In this document: in pieces, positions 1 to 7,950 of the stretch
Position numbering within the stretch: the stretch's first letter is position 1
Layout: each line of letters begins with the position of its first letter
NCBI RefSeq assembly: GCF_007989805.1
Contig: NZ_BJUB01000009.1
Span: 62,001 to 126,000 of the forward strand
Origin: Cellulomonas xylanilytica
GTDB taxonomy: Bacteria > Actinomycetota > Actinomycetes > Actinomycetales > Cellulomonadaceae
Length of the DNA: 64,000 nucleotides
Direction: 5' to 3'
The notes under the pieces: model-generated
The model's database searches: none
The model's input: only the letters and a program-made list of their open reading frames with translations
What the model was told of the DNA's origin: nothing
Made by a program: the position numbers and the translations under genes

Positions 1-837
1 CCGTACCTCGCGTTCTTCGGCGGCCGACGGTTCGTGCCGATCGTCACCGCCGGTGCCGCGATCCTCGTCGCCGTCGCCGGTGCGCTGATCTACCCGGCGT
101 TCGACACCGGCTTCACCGCCGTCGGCGACTGGGTCACGGGCTCGACGATCCTCGGTGCCTTCGTCTACGGCACGACGAACCGGTTGCTGGTGCCCATCGG
201 CCTGCACCACCTGCTGAACTCGCTGCCGTGGTTCCAGTTCGGCTCCTACACCGACTCCAGCGGTGACGTCTGGCACGGCGACATCGCGCGCTTCCTGCAC
301 GGCGACCCCACCGCCGGCACCTTCATGACGGGCTTCTTCCCGATCATGATGTTCGCGCTCCCCGCTGCCGCCCTGGCGATCGTGCACACGTCCAAGGCGA
401 AGAACCGCAAGGTCATCGCCGGGATCATGGGCTCCGCCGCGCTGGTCTCGTTCGTCACCGGGGTCACCGAGCCTCTCGAGTTCGCGTTCGTCTATGTCGC
501 CTACCCGCTGTACGTCATCCACGCGGTGCTCACCGGAACGTCGCTCGCGCTGGTCAACGCGCTCGGCATCAAGGACGGGTTCGGGTTCTCCGCGGGCGCC
601 ATCGACTACGTGCTGAACTACCGGATCGCGACCATGCCGCTGCTGCTGCTCGTCGTGGGGCTCGGGTACGCGGTCGTGTACTACTTCCTGTTCCGGTTCG
701 TCATCACGCGCTGGCAGCTGCGCACGCCGGGCCGCGAGGACGACGACGACCCGTCGACCACCCCGTCGTCGTCCGAGCACGAGCCCGCCACGGAGCCGCA
801 GGTCACGGCGGTCGACGAGACGGCGCCCAGCCGATGA
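1..837 (+). CDS. PTS EIIC sugar permease, glucose/GlcNAc family (5' end outside window)
   Basis: The frame is open from base 1, so the start codon lies upstream; 278 C-terminal residues are visible. They match the second half of a glucose-superfamily EIIC membrane permease of the phosphotransferase system: the conserved HGDPTAGTFMTGFFPIMMF segment, the VTGVTEPLEF motif that contributes to substrate binding, then two or three further membrane helices and an acidic, Ser/Pro-rich cytoplasmic tail. The sequence resembles N-acetylglucosamine EIIC proteins (NagE2/NagE type) more than glucose PtsG, which agrees with the DasR-type site beside ptsH. No EIIB domain is present in the visible part. The stop overlaps the start of ptsI (ATGA), so the two are translationally coupled. 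Substrate is inferred, not shown. Confidence 0.88.
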   Translation, partial: PYLAFFGGRRFVPIVTAGAAILVAVAGALIYPAFDTGFTAVGDWVTGSTILGAFVYGTTNRLLVPIGLHHLLNSLPWFQFGSYTDSSGDVWHGDIARFLHGDPTAGTFMTGFFPIMMFALPAAALAIVHTSKAKNRKVIAGIMGSAALVSFVTGVTEPLEFAFVYVAYPLYVIHAVLTGTSLALVNALGIKDGFGFSAGAIDYVLNYRIATMPLLLLVVGLGYAVVYYFLFRFVITRWQLRTPGREDDDDPSTTPSSSEHEPATEPQVTAVDETAPSR

Positions 838-2531
838 CCTCCGCGGTCGTCGCCGCCCCGCTGACCCTGAGGGGGTTCGGGGTCAGCCCAGGACGCCGGG
901 CCGGGGTCGTGGCGCGCATGCCCGACGCCCCGCCGGCGCCGTCGCCCGAGCCGTCGGCTCCGGGGACGGACCTGGCGGCGGCGGCGACCGCGGTGGACGC
1001 AGCGGCGGCGCGGGTCCGGGACGCCCTCGCGCGCGCCGCCGAGACGGCGACCGGGGACGCGGCCGACATCCTCGCGGTCACCGCGGCGATGGCCGCCGAC
1101 CCGTCGCTCGCCGACGAGGCGCGGCGGCGGGTCCTCGAGACCCGCGCGACGCCCTCCCGTGCGGTGTGGGACGCGGCCGAGCTGGTCGCCGAGCAGCTGC
1201 GCGCGCTGGGCGGGATGTTCGCCGACCGCGCCCGGGACGTGCAGGACGTGCGGGATCGGATCGTCGCGGAGCTGCTGGGCCTGCGCCCGCCCGGAGTGCC
1301 AGACCCCGGGACGCCGTTCGTGCTGGTGGCGCGGGACCTCGCCCCCGCCGACGCCGCCCGGCTGGACCCGGCGCAGGTGCTCGCGGTCGTCACCGCGGGC
1401 GGGGGGCCGACGGCGCACACCGCCATCCTGGCGCGGTCGCTGGGCATCCCGTGCGTCGTCGCGGTGGCGGGGGCGCTCGACCTCGCCGACGGGGAGACGG
1501 TGCTCGTCGACGGCTCGACCGGCGACGTGGTCCGGCACCCGTCGGCCGAGTCCGTCGAGCGCGCGGCGCACGCAAGGCCGCGCCCGACGCGGCTGGAGGG
1601 TCCCGGACGCACGGCGGACGGGCATCCGGTCGCGCTGCTGGCGAACGTCGGCGACCCGGCCGGAGCGGTCGCCGCGGCCGAGACCGGCGCCGAGGGGATC
1701 GGGCTGTTCCGCACCGAGTTCGGGTTCCTCGGGCGGACCACGCCGCCGGGCATCCCGGAGCAGGTGGCGGCCTACTGCCAGGTGCTCGCCGCGTTCCCCG
1801 GCCGGCGCGTCGTCATCCGCACGCTGGACGCCGGTGCCGACAAGCCGCTGCCGTTCGTCACGGCGTCCGGTGAGCCCAACCCGGCCCTCGGGGTCCGCGG
1901 GCTGCGCACCTCGTGGGCGCACCCGGCGGTCCTCGACGACCAGCTCGAGGCGATCGCGCAGGCCGCCGCGGCGTCGTCGGCGGACGTCTGGGTCATGGCG
2001 CCGATGGTCGCGACCGCCGACGAGGCCGACGACTTCGTCGACCGCTGCGCCGCCCACGGGCTGCGGCACGCCGGCCTCATGATCGAGGTGCCCGCCGCCG
2101 CCCTGCGCGCCGGTGACCTGCTCGACCGCGCGCAGTTCGCCAGCCTGGGCACCAACGACCTCACGCAGTACGCCATGGCGGCGGACCGCGAGCTGGCCGG
2201 GCTCGCGCAGCTGTCGACGCCGTGGCAGCCGGCCGTGCTTTCCCTGGTGCAGCTCGCGTGCGCGGGGGGCCTCGCGCGGGACCGCCCGGTGGGCGTCTGC
2301 GGCGAGGCCGCGGCCGACCCGGCGCTCGCACCGGTCCTGGTCGGGCTCGGCGCCACGTCGCTGTCGATGACGGCGCGGGCGCTCCCCGACGTGGGCGCGG
2401 TGCTCGCGACCGTCACGCTGGACGAGTGCCGGTCTCTCGCCGCGCTGGCGCTCACGCAGCGCACGGCCGCCGAGGCGCGGTCGGCGGTGCGGGCCGCGCT
2501 CGCGGACGTGCTGGAGGCGGCCGGCCTCTAG
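834..2531 (+). CDS. ptsI: Phosphoenolpyruvate-protein phosphotransferase (PTS enzyme I)
   Basis: Enzyme I takes phosphate from PEP and passes it to HPr in the cytoplasm, the first step of all PTS sugar uptake. The 565-residue length is normal for the family. The phosphohistidine lies in GGGPTAHTAILAR (His195). The PEP-binding barrel shows GLFRTEF, IRTLDAGADKPLPF, the GTNDLTQY signature and the catalytic cysteine in VGVCGEAAADP. The start overlaps the EIIC stop by four bases. Unusually, ptsH is not upstream in the same operon but lies immediately downstream on the opposite strand, with stop codons that overlap. Assignment is secure. Confidence 0.96.
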   Translation: MTSAVVAAPLTLRGFGVSPGRRAGVVARMPDAPPAPSPEPSAPGTDLAAAATAVDAAAARVRDALARAAETATGDAADILAVTAAMAADPSLADEARRRVLETRATPSRAVWDAAELVAEQLRALGGMFADRARDVQDVRDRIVAELLGLRPPGVPDPGTPFVLVARDLAPADAARLDPAQVLAVVTAGGGPTAHTAILARSLGIPCVVAVAGALDLADGETVLVDGSTGDVVRHPSAESVERAAHARPRPTRLEGPGRTADGHPVALLANVGDPAGAVAAAETGAEGIGLFRTEFGFLGRTTPPGIPEQVAAYCQVLAAFPGRRVVIRTLDAGADKPLPFVTASGEPNPALGVRGLRTSWAHPAVLDDQLEAIAQAAAASSADVWVMAPMVATADEADDFVDRCAAHGLRHAGLMIEVPAAALRAGDLLDRAQFASLGTNDLTQYAMAADRELAGLAQLSTPWQPAVLSLVQLACAGGLARDRPVGVCGEAAADPALAPVLVGLGATSLSMTARALPDVGAVLATVTLDECRSLAALALTQRTAAEARSAVRAALADVLEAAGL

Positions 2532-2791
2532 GCCGACTGCTGGAGGAACTGCTCGAGGACGTCGATCGAGGCGGCCGCGTCGGCGTCGTCGTCGGCCGTC
2601 GCCAGCACGACCTCGTCGCCGGCGCCCACGCCCAGCGTCATGATCGCGAGGATCGAGGCGGTCGCGACGGGGGTGCCGCCCGTCTTCGCGATCGTCACCT
2701 TCACCGGCAGCCGGCCGGCCGTCGCGACGAACTGGGCGGCGGGGCGCGCGTGCAGCCCCTCGGGAAGTGCGACGACGACGGAACGCTGCAT
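2528..2791 (-). CDS. ptsH: Phosphocarrier protein HPr
   Basis: An 87-residue HPr, the small cytoplasmic protein that carries phosphate from enzyme I to sugar-specific EIIA domains. The active-site His14 is in EGLHARPAAQF. The segment around Ser46 (ATASILAIMTLG) aligns with the regulatory serine site of Gram-positive HPr, although the flanking residues differ from the firmicute SIMGVMSLG, and kinase regulation is not implied. The ATG at 2791 is preceded by a GGCAGG-like ribosome site. The gene converges on ptsI with overlapping stops. A perfect 14-bp dre-type palindrome lies 44 bp upstream of the start, which predicts repression by a DasR-like GntR regulator relieved by aminosugar phosphates. 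Confidence 0.96.
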   Translation of the reverse strand: MQRSVVVALPEGLHARPAAQFVATAGRLPVKVTIAKTGGTPVATASILAIMTLGVGAGDEVVLATADDDADAAASIDVLEQFLQQSA

Positions 2792-2834
2792 GGCCTGCCT
2801 CCTGGGCGGGGTCGACGGTGACGATCCTGACCAT

Positions 2835-2850
2835 AGTGGTCTAGACCACG
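2835..2850. promoter_or_regulatory. DasR-responsive element (dre) upstream of ptsH
   Basis: GTGGTCTAGACCAC at 2836-2849 is a perfect palindrome and matches the 16-bp actinobacterial dre consensus A(C/G)TGGTCTAGACCA(G/C)T at all core positions. DasR (GntR family) represses GlcNAc uptake and PTS genes, including ptsH, in Streptomyces. Position relative to ptsH, and the neighbouring GlcNAc-type EIIC, support function. The site is also 53 bp upstream of the divergent tRNA-Ser gene. Binding is inferred from sequence. Confidence 0.85.
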
Positions 2851-2902
2851 ATCGCGCGACTGCTTGTGGAAGACTCGTGCCGCTGCGGGCCGGTCCCGCA
2901 CG

Positions 2903-2997
2903 GGAGGGCTGTCTGAGCGGCCGAAAGAGACGGTCTTGAAAACCGTTGGAGCGGGACAACCCCGTTCTCGTGGGTTCGAATCCCACGCCCTCCGCCA
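2903..2997 (+). tRNA. tRNA-Ser(UGA), island integration site
   Basis: A complete class II tRNA: acceptor arms GGAGGGC (2903-2909) and GCCCTCC (2987-2993), G discriminator and encoded CCA (2995-2997), anticodon stem ACGGT/ACCGT around loop CTTGAAA with anticodon TGA at 2937-2939, a long variable arm, and T-loop GGTTCGAATCC. From the anticodon loop to the second base of CCA the sequence is shared with a second copy at 14535-14592, so the 3' part of this functional gene was supplied by the inserted island and tRNA function is preserved. Confidence 0.98.
2939..2996 (+). repeat. Left attachment repeat (inside tRNA-Ser)
   Basis: This 58-bp sequence from the anticodon loop to near the 3' end of the tRNA is identical, base for base, to 14535-14592. 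Identity starts in the anticodon loop, the usual strand-exchange zone for tyrosine integrases that target tRNA anticodon stem-loops. It marks the left junction of the island. Confidence 0.95.
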
Positions 2998-3106
2998 GGG
3001 ATGATTGCGCAGGTCACGCGCTCATCTGGCTGTCCACCAGTTCCTAATGCGCGGACCCGTCTAGGGTCGCCGAGTTGCAACGCAAGGCCGAGCTCGGCTC
3101 AGTGCG

Positions 3107-3137
3107 AACTAACACCGAACTAACAGCGCAACTAACA
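3107..3137 (+). promoter_or_regulatory. Candidate integrase arm-type sites, left end
   Basis: Three direct AACTAACA octamers start at 3107, 3118 and 3130, spaced 11 and 12 bp, about 110-200 bp inside the left att core. The same octamer recurs in the same orientation inside the right end (14450 and, with one change, 14461) with the same 11-bp spacing. Helically phased direct repeats inside both att ends are typical arm-binding sites of lambda-like integrases. Function is inferred. Confidence 0.7.
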
Positions 3138-3199
3138 GTCCGGCTAGCTGTGGACGTGGGTCGTCCAGAATGCGATCGTTCGCTGGGCGCTCGAGGGGT

Positions 3200-3215
3200 G
3201 AAGTCGCAGGTCACA
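3200..3215 (+). repeat. 16-bp direct repeat, copy 1
   Basis: GAAGTCGCAGGTCACA is repeated exactly at 4761-4776, so two copies flank the gene at 3424-4722. A shorter match GCAGGTCAC lies at 3009-3017. It could be a scar of gene-cassette insertion or a regulatory or recombination site. Confidence 0.7.
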
Positions 3216-3423
3216 TGCTCGCTCGGTGGGACCGGCAACTGACGCTTCGGCCGCGACGTACTCCTTCACTCGACCTCGCTGCCGATGCGGTTCCCCGGTC
3301 GTCACGCACACCCTGCCGAGTCGACTCAGGGCGCGCAGTCCGTCTGTTCGGTGGCCTCGTCTGAAGACCGGCTCAGTGGGCCGGGCCTAGCAGGAAGGCG
3401 AAGCACTACGTCACTATCGAGCC

Positions 3424-4722
3424 GTGGCAGAGACAGAACCAGACGCGACGAACAGCGCAGAGACGATCAAGTCGATGCTGGGTCAACTGATCACGAACCA
3501 GTACCTGGACTCCTCTGACTTCAATGGGGTCAGCGCGGCTCAGCTGGTGGACGCGCTGGAGGACTTCCCCGCCGATGTGGAGGAACTCATCACCGAACTG
3601 GTGGCCGAGGGCTTGGTCTACGCCAACTTCGGACACGAGATGGTCAACGCCCACATCATCGGATTCCCGCACCAGGATGCGGTCGCCAACCATGCGGAGG
3701 TTCTTCGGCGAGGCGGCGTCTCCTCGGCTGTTCTCTACCCGACTCGCGAAGCTCTAGCTGCGGTATCCGCCGGCGACCGATATCCCGGAGCCCCGTACTC
3801 TGCTTCGCTCGCACTCGGCCATGCTCAGCTCGAGTCGGTATTCTTTCGCGCGGATGTGCTTGGCCGTTACAGGGATGACCCCCGTTACGACTACACCCTC
3901 GACATCGGTGGAGAGATTCACGCGCGCGAAGGCACACCTCACGACACCTACCTCACGACGTTCAGCATCGGCTTTGACCGCGATGCCTTGAGTGACGAGA
4001 TCGTGGTCGGAGTACCGCTCCGCTACTTGCACGACCTATCGCCCTCGGAGCAGTCCTACTGGAAGTCGTTTGAGCACGACCGTCAAGACTGGATGCTTCA
4101 CCCCGACTGGGTCCGGCCGCACCTGATGGGGGAGTTCCCGGAGCAAGTCAGTCCGTACACCGCGATCCTCATGGAGATGCGCGCCGTCAACGAGATCTGC
4201 GACGCCATCGGCTATCCAGAACTCTTCCGGACGCTGTACGACGAACAGAACCGGCCGACCGATTACGGGTACTTGATCCTTCCGACCCGCCGGGAACTGT
4301 CGAACTTCATTGAGCAACTCAACAAACTTCTGATTGACAACCTCAACCAGAAGTTCTTCTCCCGTGCGGGCATCGCGCTGACGGAGTCGCGCCGGGACAG
4401 TGCGGGCACCACCTATGAAGGGCAGCGGGGCACCCTCAACATGCTGACTGAGTGGATGGAGAGGACTGTGAGGCACGATCCCTCCGGGTGGGTACCCGCC
4501 GCTGCGGAGGTTCTGCGAGAGGTTCGCAAGGCTCGTTCAGATACCGCGCATCGAGTTCGCGAGAACGAATATGACCCTGTCGCATGGAGCGAGCAACGGC
4601 GCCTCGTCGTCGGGTCCTACAGGGCGGTCCAGACCGCCCGGCAACTCTTGCAGTCCCATCCGCGGGCCGCGACTGTCGACGTACCCGAGGAGCTCGAAGA
4701 GGGGAAGGTCTGGCCCTTCTAG
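3424..4722 (+). CDS. Unknown protein with C-terminal HEPN-type Rx4H motif
   Basis: A 432-residue cytoplasmic protein that I cannot assign to a named family. The N-terminal 70 residues look like a winged-helix-like segment (VSAAQLVDALEDFP...LVAEGLVYANFG). The middle is a mixed alpha/beta region. The C-terminal third is helical, with ELSNFIEQLNKLLIDNL and then ARSDTAHRVREN. R371-S-D-T-A-H376 fits the Rx4-6H signature of HEPN ribonucleases found in abortive-infection, toxin-antitoxin and CRISPR effectors. Starts at GTG 3424; codon use differs from the host flanks. The gene stands alone, flanked by an exact 16-bp repeat, next to a DNA methyltransferase. An RNA-cutting defence role is an inference from the motif and context. 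Confidence 0.6.
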   Translation: MAETEPDATNSAETIKSMLGQLITNQYLDSSDFNGVSAAQLVDALEDFPADVEELITELVAEGLVYANFGHEMVNAHIIGFPHQDAVANHAEVLRRGGVSSAVLYPTREALAAVSAGDRYPGAPYSASLALGHAQLESVFFRADVLGRYRDDPRYDYTLDIGGEIHAREGTPHDTYLTTFSIGFDRDALSDEIVVGVPLRYLHDLSPSEQSYWKSFEHDRQDWMLHPDWVRPHLMGEFPEQVSPYTAILMEMRAVNEICDAIGYPELFRTLYDEQNRPTDYGYLILPTRRELSNFIEQLNKLLIDNLNQKFFSRAGIALTESRRDSAGTTYEGQRGTLNMLTEWMERTVRHDPSGWVPAAAEVLREVRKARSDTAHRVRENEYDPVAWSEQRRLVVGSYRAVQTARQLLQSHPRAATVDVPEELEEGKVWPF

Positions 4723-4760
4723 GGGCGCGCGCCTCACCCTCCGCCCTCATGCGGAGGGGG

Positions 4761-4776
4761 GAAGTCGCAGGTCACA
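4761..4776 (+). repeat. 16-bp direct repeat, copy 2
   Basis: Exact second copy of the sequence at 3200-3215, located 39 bp after the stop of the HEPN-motif gene and 155 bp before the methyltransferase start. Together the copies frame a single gene, 1.56 kb apart. Confidence 0.7.
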
Positions 4777-4930
4777 GCCCTGCCGATACTGGACATGCCC
4801 GGCCTGTGGGTGGCTCGTCGTAACGTGCCGACTCGCCAAGCCGAAGTGGACCGACACGCGTTGCTCAGATAGCTGAAACGTGAGCTAAGCTGCTAGCTTG
4901 AGCATGCCACCGCGCGACCCAGGAGACGCC

Positions 4931-6292
4931 ATGAAAGACCTCGCACCTGACCCGGCGTTTACCTTTATCGACCTGTTCGCCGGAATCGGTGGCTTCCATG
5001 CTGCGCTAGCCGCGTACGGAGGTGCGTGCGAGTACGCCGTCGAGATCGACAAGGCTGCCGCCGCCGTCTATGAGCAGAACTGGCGGCGCACTGCTCTCGG
5101 CGACATCACGAGGGACGCGAACGACCAGCAGGTGAGCGTGCCTTCGTCCGCGGTGCTAGCGGCAGGGTTTCCGTGCCAGGCGTTCAGCAAGTCCGGCGCG
5201 CAGCGGGGCATGGACGAAGCGCGAGGGACGCTGTTCTGGAATGTCGCGCGGGTCATCGAAGCCAACCGCCCGACCGTCGTCTTGCTGGAGAATGTCCGCA
5301 ACCTCGCCGGCCCGCGCCACATCCACGAGTGGAAGACCATCATCCGAACCCTGCGCGAACTCGGATATCGCGTGGCTGACACACCTGCAGTCTTCTCGCC
5401 GCACCTCTTGCCGCGCGACCGCGGCGGTCGCCCGCAGGTTCGGGAGCGGGTCTTCATCACTGCGACGTACAACCCGACAGGCATGGGTTCCGATGCAGTG
5501 GAGCCGGTCGCGACGATGAAGGACCGGATCGACGGCTGGCAGCCCACAGACTGGGACCTCGCACTCGGGCTTCCTCTGGACCCTGACCACCACGTCACGG
5601 GATGCGACCTCACTGCCGCAGAGCGCCTGTGGATCGACGCGTGGAACGAGCTCGTCGAGATCATGTGGGAAGAGCGCGACGGTCAGCGCCTCCCGGGGTT
5701 CCCCCTGTGGGCCGACGAGTGGGTGCTGACGAAGGACCTGCGAATCCCGCTCGGGACACCAGCCTGGAAGGAGTCGCACCTGGTGAAGAACGCGGCGTTC
5801 TACACCCGGCACAAGCGCGTACTCGACAGATGGACGAAGAAGTGGGGCGTCTACACAGATGCGTTCCCGGCGTCGCGCCGCAAGTTCGAGTGGCAGGCAC
5901 AGGACACGCCGCGGCTGTGGGACACGATCATGCATTTCCGCCCGTCGGGCATCCGAGCCAAGCGAGCGACGTTCACCCCAGCGCTCGTCGCGATTACCCA
6001 GACCACGATTGTTGGACCGCGTGAGCGTCGGCTATCGCCCCGTGAGGCAGCGCGCCTACAGGGCATGCCGAACGGGTTCAGTTTCGACGGGCAGGTGAAT
6101 GCGGCGACGTACAAGCAGCTTGGCAATGGTGTGAACGTCGGGGTGGTGTGGCACATCCTGCGCGAGCACGTGAACCGCGACCGCGACATCCTAGAGACGA
6201 CCAGCGAGGGTCGCGCGATCCTTGCCGCTGTCGATGCAGCACCCGAGTCGCCAGACAAGGTGCTCGACGAGATGTTTCCCGTCCGAGGGTGA
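4931..6292 (+). CDS. DNA (cytosine-5-)-methyltransferase
   Basis: Transfers a methyl group from S-adenosylmethionine to C5 of cytosine in a specific DNA site. Motif I is FIDLFAGIGGFHAA (residues 12-25), motif IV is GFPCQAFSKSG with the catalytic Cys82, motif VI is LLENVRN (Glu120), and motifs IX-X appear as ARLQGMPNGF and YKQLGNGVNVGVV. The target-recognition region between motifs VIII and IX is about 200 residues and does not reveal the site. ATG 4931 is chosen because AGGAG lies five bases upstream; an in-frame TTG at 4898 would add 11 residues. The gene converges on the HNH nuclease operon with a 13-bp gap, the usual layout of a restriction-modification locus. Confidence 0.95.
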   Translation: MKDLAPDPAFTFIDLFAGIGGFHAALAAYGGACEYAVEIDKAAAAVYEQNWRRTALGDITRDANDQQVSVPSSAVLAAGFPCQAFSKSGAQRGMDEARGTLFWNVARVIEANRPTVVLLENVRNLAGPRHIHEWKTIIRTLRELGYRVADTPAVFSPHLLPRDRGGRPQVRERVFITATYNPTGMGSDAVEPVATMKDRIDGWQPTDWDLALGLPLDPDHHVTGCDLTAAERLWIDAWNELVEIMWEERDGQRLPGFPLWADEWVLTKDLRIPLGTPAWKESHLVKNAAFYTRHKRVLDRWTKKWGVYTDAFPASRRKFEWQAQDTPRLWDTIMHFRPSGIRAKRATFTPALVAITQTTIVGPRERRLSPREAARLQGMPNGFSFDGQVNAATYKQLGNGVNVGVVWHILREHVNRDRDILETTSEGRAILAAVDAAPESPDKVLDEMFPVRG

Positions 6293-6305
6293 GTCAGGCA
6301 GTTGG

Positions 6306-7130
6306 CTACAGGCCTGCCCACTGTCGTTGAGCCTGGAGTGCGGCGGCGAGTGGATGTTGCCGCACGTCATCGGGGATCGCGATTGGACGACCACGAAGCG
6401 CCGTGTACTCGGGAGCCGTGATGTGGTTCGCGATAAGGACGGTGCGGTCAACCTCGTCTACCGCCAGCAGCCCGACATCCCACATGCGGTGAAGGTCCGC
6501 GCGGAGAAGGAGCCCGTTGCTGACGAAGTTCGTGTGCTTACCGCGATACGGACGAATGTGGGCCGCTTCAAGCACCGACTCAAAATCCGTACCTGTGATC
6601 GCGCACCGACCGCGGTAGGCGCGGAGAACTGCGGCGCGAAACCTGCTCTGCCCTTCGCGGACAACGACGGCCCGCAACGATCGCTTGCGCTCATCGGAGA
6701 GTTCGAGTGCCTCGATGGCGCCGGCCTCAGCTCCCGGGTCCTCGTCTTCCGCCGCTCGAGCAAGTGCGATCCGCGCGGCCGGAGCCCCGTGGTCGAGAGG
6801 GACGACTGCAAACCCTCGGTCGATCACCTCTGAGAGGATCGCGTTGAGAGCCCTATTGGTGATGGTGCCCTCGACCGAGTGATACGTCAGGCCGGCGCCT
6901 TCTTCGCCGGTCAGGTGCTCCATCAGAAGGTCGATGTTCCGCTCGATCGAGCGCGTTCGCGCCTCGTCGCCCAATCCGAGCGCGTCTGCGATCGCGACGA
7001 GGAACGTACCTTCGACGTTCGACCCACGTCCGCAGTCGAAATGAGCGATGCCGAGAGCATCGGAGATCGCCGCCATGAGCGGACGTTCGGGCTCTCGCGC
7101 TCCTTCACCGCGTCGCGCGCGGGGCGGCAC
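6306..7130 (-). CDS. HNH endonuclease (PF13391-type), probable restriction nuclease
   Basis: 274 residues. The C-terminal 110 residues are an HNH_2-type nuclease: FRAAVLRAYRGRCAITG, then EAAHIRPYRG, then NGLLLRADLHRMWDVGLL, supplying the AAH, N and LH residues of the beta-beta-alpha metal finger. The N-terminal half is likely a DNA-recognition domain and is not recognised. The start is GTG 7130, three bases after the stop of the gene upstream in the same operon; an internal ATG at 7077 is possible. It faces the C5 methyltransferase, so it is the best candidate for the restriction partner. The cognate site cannot be read from sequence. Confidence 0.85.
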   Translation of the reverse strand: MPPRARRGEGAREPERPLMAAISDALGIAHFDCGRGSNVEGTFLVAIADALGLGDEARTRSIERNIDLLMEHLTGEEGAGLTYHSVEGTITNRALNAILSEVIDRGFAVVPLDHGAPAARIALARAAEDEDPGAEAGAIEALELSDERKRSLRAVVVREGQSRFRAAVLRAYRGRCAITGTDFESVLEAAHIRPYRGKHTNFVSNGLLLRADLHRMWDVGLLAVDEVDRTVLIANHITAPEYTALRGRPIAIPDDVRQHPLAAALQAQRQWAGL

Positions 7131-7132
7131 TC

Positions 7133-7945
7133 CTAGCCGACCCTCGTGAGTCGCTGGACGGCGGCGTCGAACTGCTCCGCCGTCAGCGAGCCGGCATCAC
7201 GCAGCGCAACAAGAGTCTGCAACTCGGAGGCGAGATTGCCCTGGACCGGCTTTGACGCGACGAACATCCGCGCCAGCGTGGGGTACTGCTGCGGGTTCAG
7301 GAGGGACTCGATGAAGGCGAGCCAAGGATCTTCGGACCCTGTGCCTGGGTTCACAGGCATCTCGCAGATGGCGACGCACTCCGGATGAGCGACGGCGTGC
7401 GCGCGGATCGCTGCGAAGCCGAGCATCGTCGCGTCCCCGCTGTCGTACGTCTGCGCAGCGAGTTCGGTGTGGACATGTGGATCTGCGAAGACGATGCCTG
7501 GAAGGTGCGGTGAGAGGAAGACCGTTGGCTCGGTGAACCCGCCACCCGACCCGCCAAGCTCGTTGGTGATCCGGTACGACATCGCCTTCGGGGATGTCTG
7601 GTTCTTCACTGACCAGAGGCCGCGTGCGTCCTCGCGAAGGGCGCGCAGGTCGAAGCCGTTGGCGTTGTGTCCGCCAGGGACGCTGAGGACTCCCGCTGCG
7701 AACGCTGCGGATGCGAGGATCCATTCGACCGCTCCGCCGCTCCCGAAACGGTTCGCACGGTCAGTGGGGTTGACCCTGTGCACGTTCGCGCGGAGCGCCT
7801 GTTCGAGCTCGTTCCTAAGCTGTGTGCTGGTGGCGAGTGCAATCCGGAACGCATCGAACGCCCCAGATCCGCTGCTCGCGTCACTGCCGTTCAGCCCTAG
7901 AGTGCCCTGCTCGCCCTTGACCACGATCGGGACCCTAGCTCGCAC
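7133..7945 (-). CDS. Putative PD-(D/E)XK-like protein with C-terminal SHOCT domain
   Basis: 270 residues of uncertain family. The central part reads GGHNANGFDLRAL followed by GLWSVKNQ; Asp99 and Lys114 have the spacing and hydrophobic context of a PD-(D/E)XK nuclease core, but the usual acidic residue before x-K is Ser, so activity is uncertain. The last 30 residues (LVALRDAGSLTAEQFDAAVQRL) are a clear SHOCT domain, a short module normally found at the C terminus of membrane or oligomeric proteins. Start GTG 7945. It sits between vsr (5-bp gap) and the HNH gene (2-bp gap), so all three are co-transcribed. A role in DNA recognition or cleavage together with HNH is inferred. Confidence 0.6.
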   Translation of the reverse strand: MRARVPIVVKGEQGTLGLNGSDASSGSGAFDAFRIALATSTQLRNELEQALRANVHRVNPTDRANRFGSGGAVEWILASAAFAAGVLSVPGGHNANGFDLRALREDARGLWSVKNQTSPKAMSYRITNELGGSGGGFTEPTVFLSPHLPGIVFADPHVHTELAAQTYDSGDATMLGFAAIRAHAVAHPECVAICEMPVNPGTGSEDPWLAFIESLLNPQQYPTLARMFVASKPVQGNLASELQTLVALRDAGSLTAEQFDAAVQRLTRVG

Positions 7946-7950
7946 GCGTG

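Larger units (their letters stand above)
2998..3423. other. Non-coding left end of the island
   Basis: About 425 bp without a convincing gene. It holds three direct copies of AACTAACA (3107-3114, 3118-3125, 3130-3137), a 16-bp repeat at 3200-3215 that recurs after the next gene, and the related octamer-plus GCAGGTCAC at 3009-3017. The rest is presumably the promoter region of the gene that starts at 3424; no clear -10/-35 pair can be named. Confidence 0.6.
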
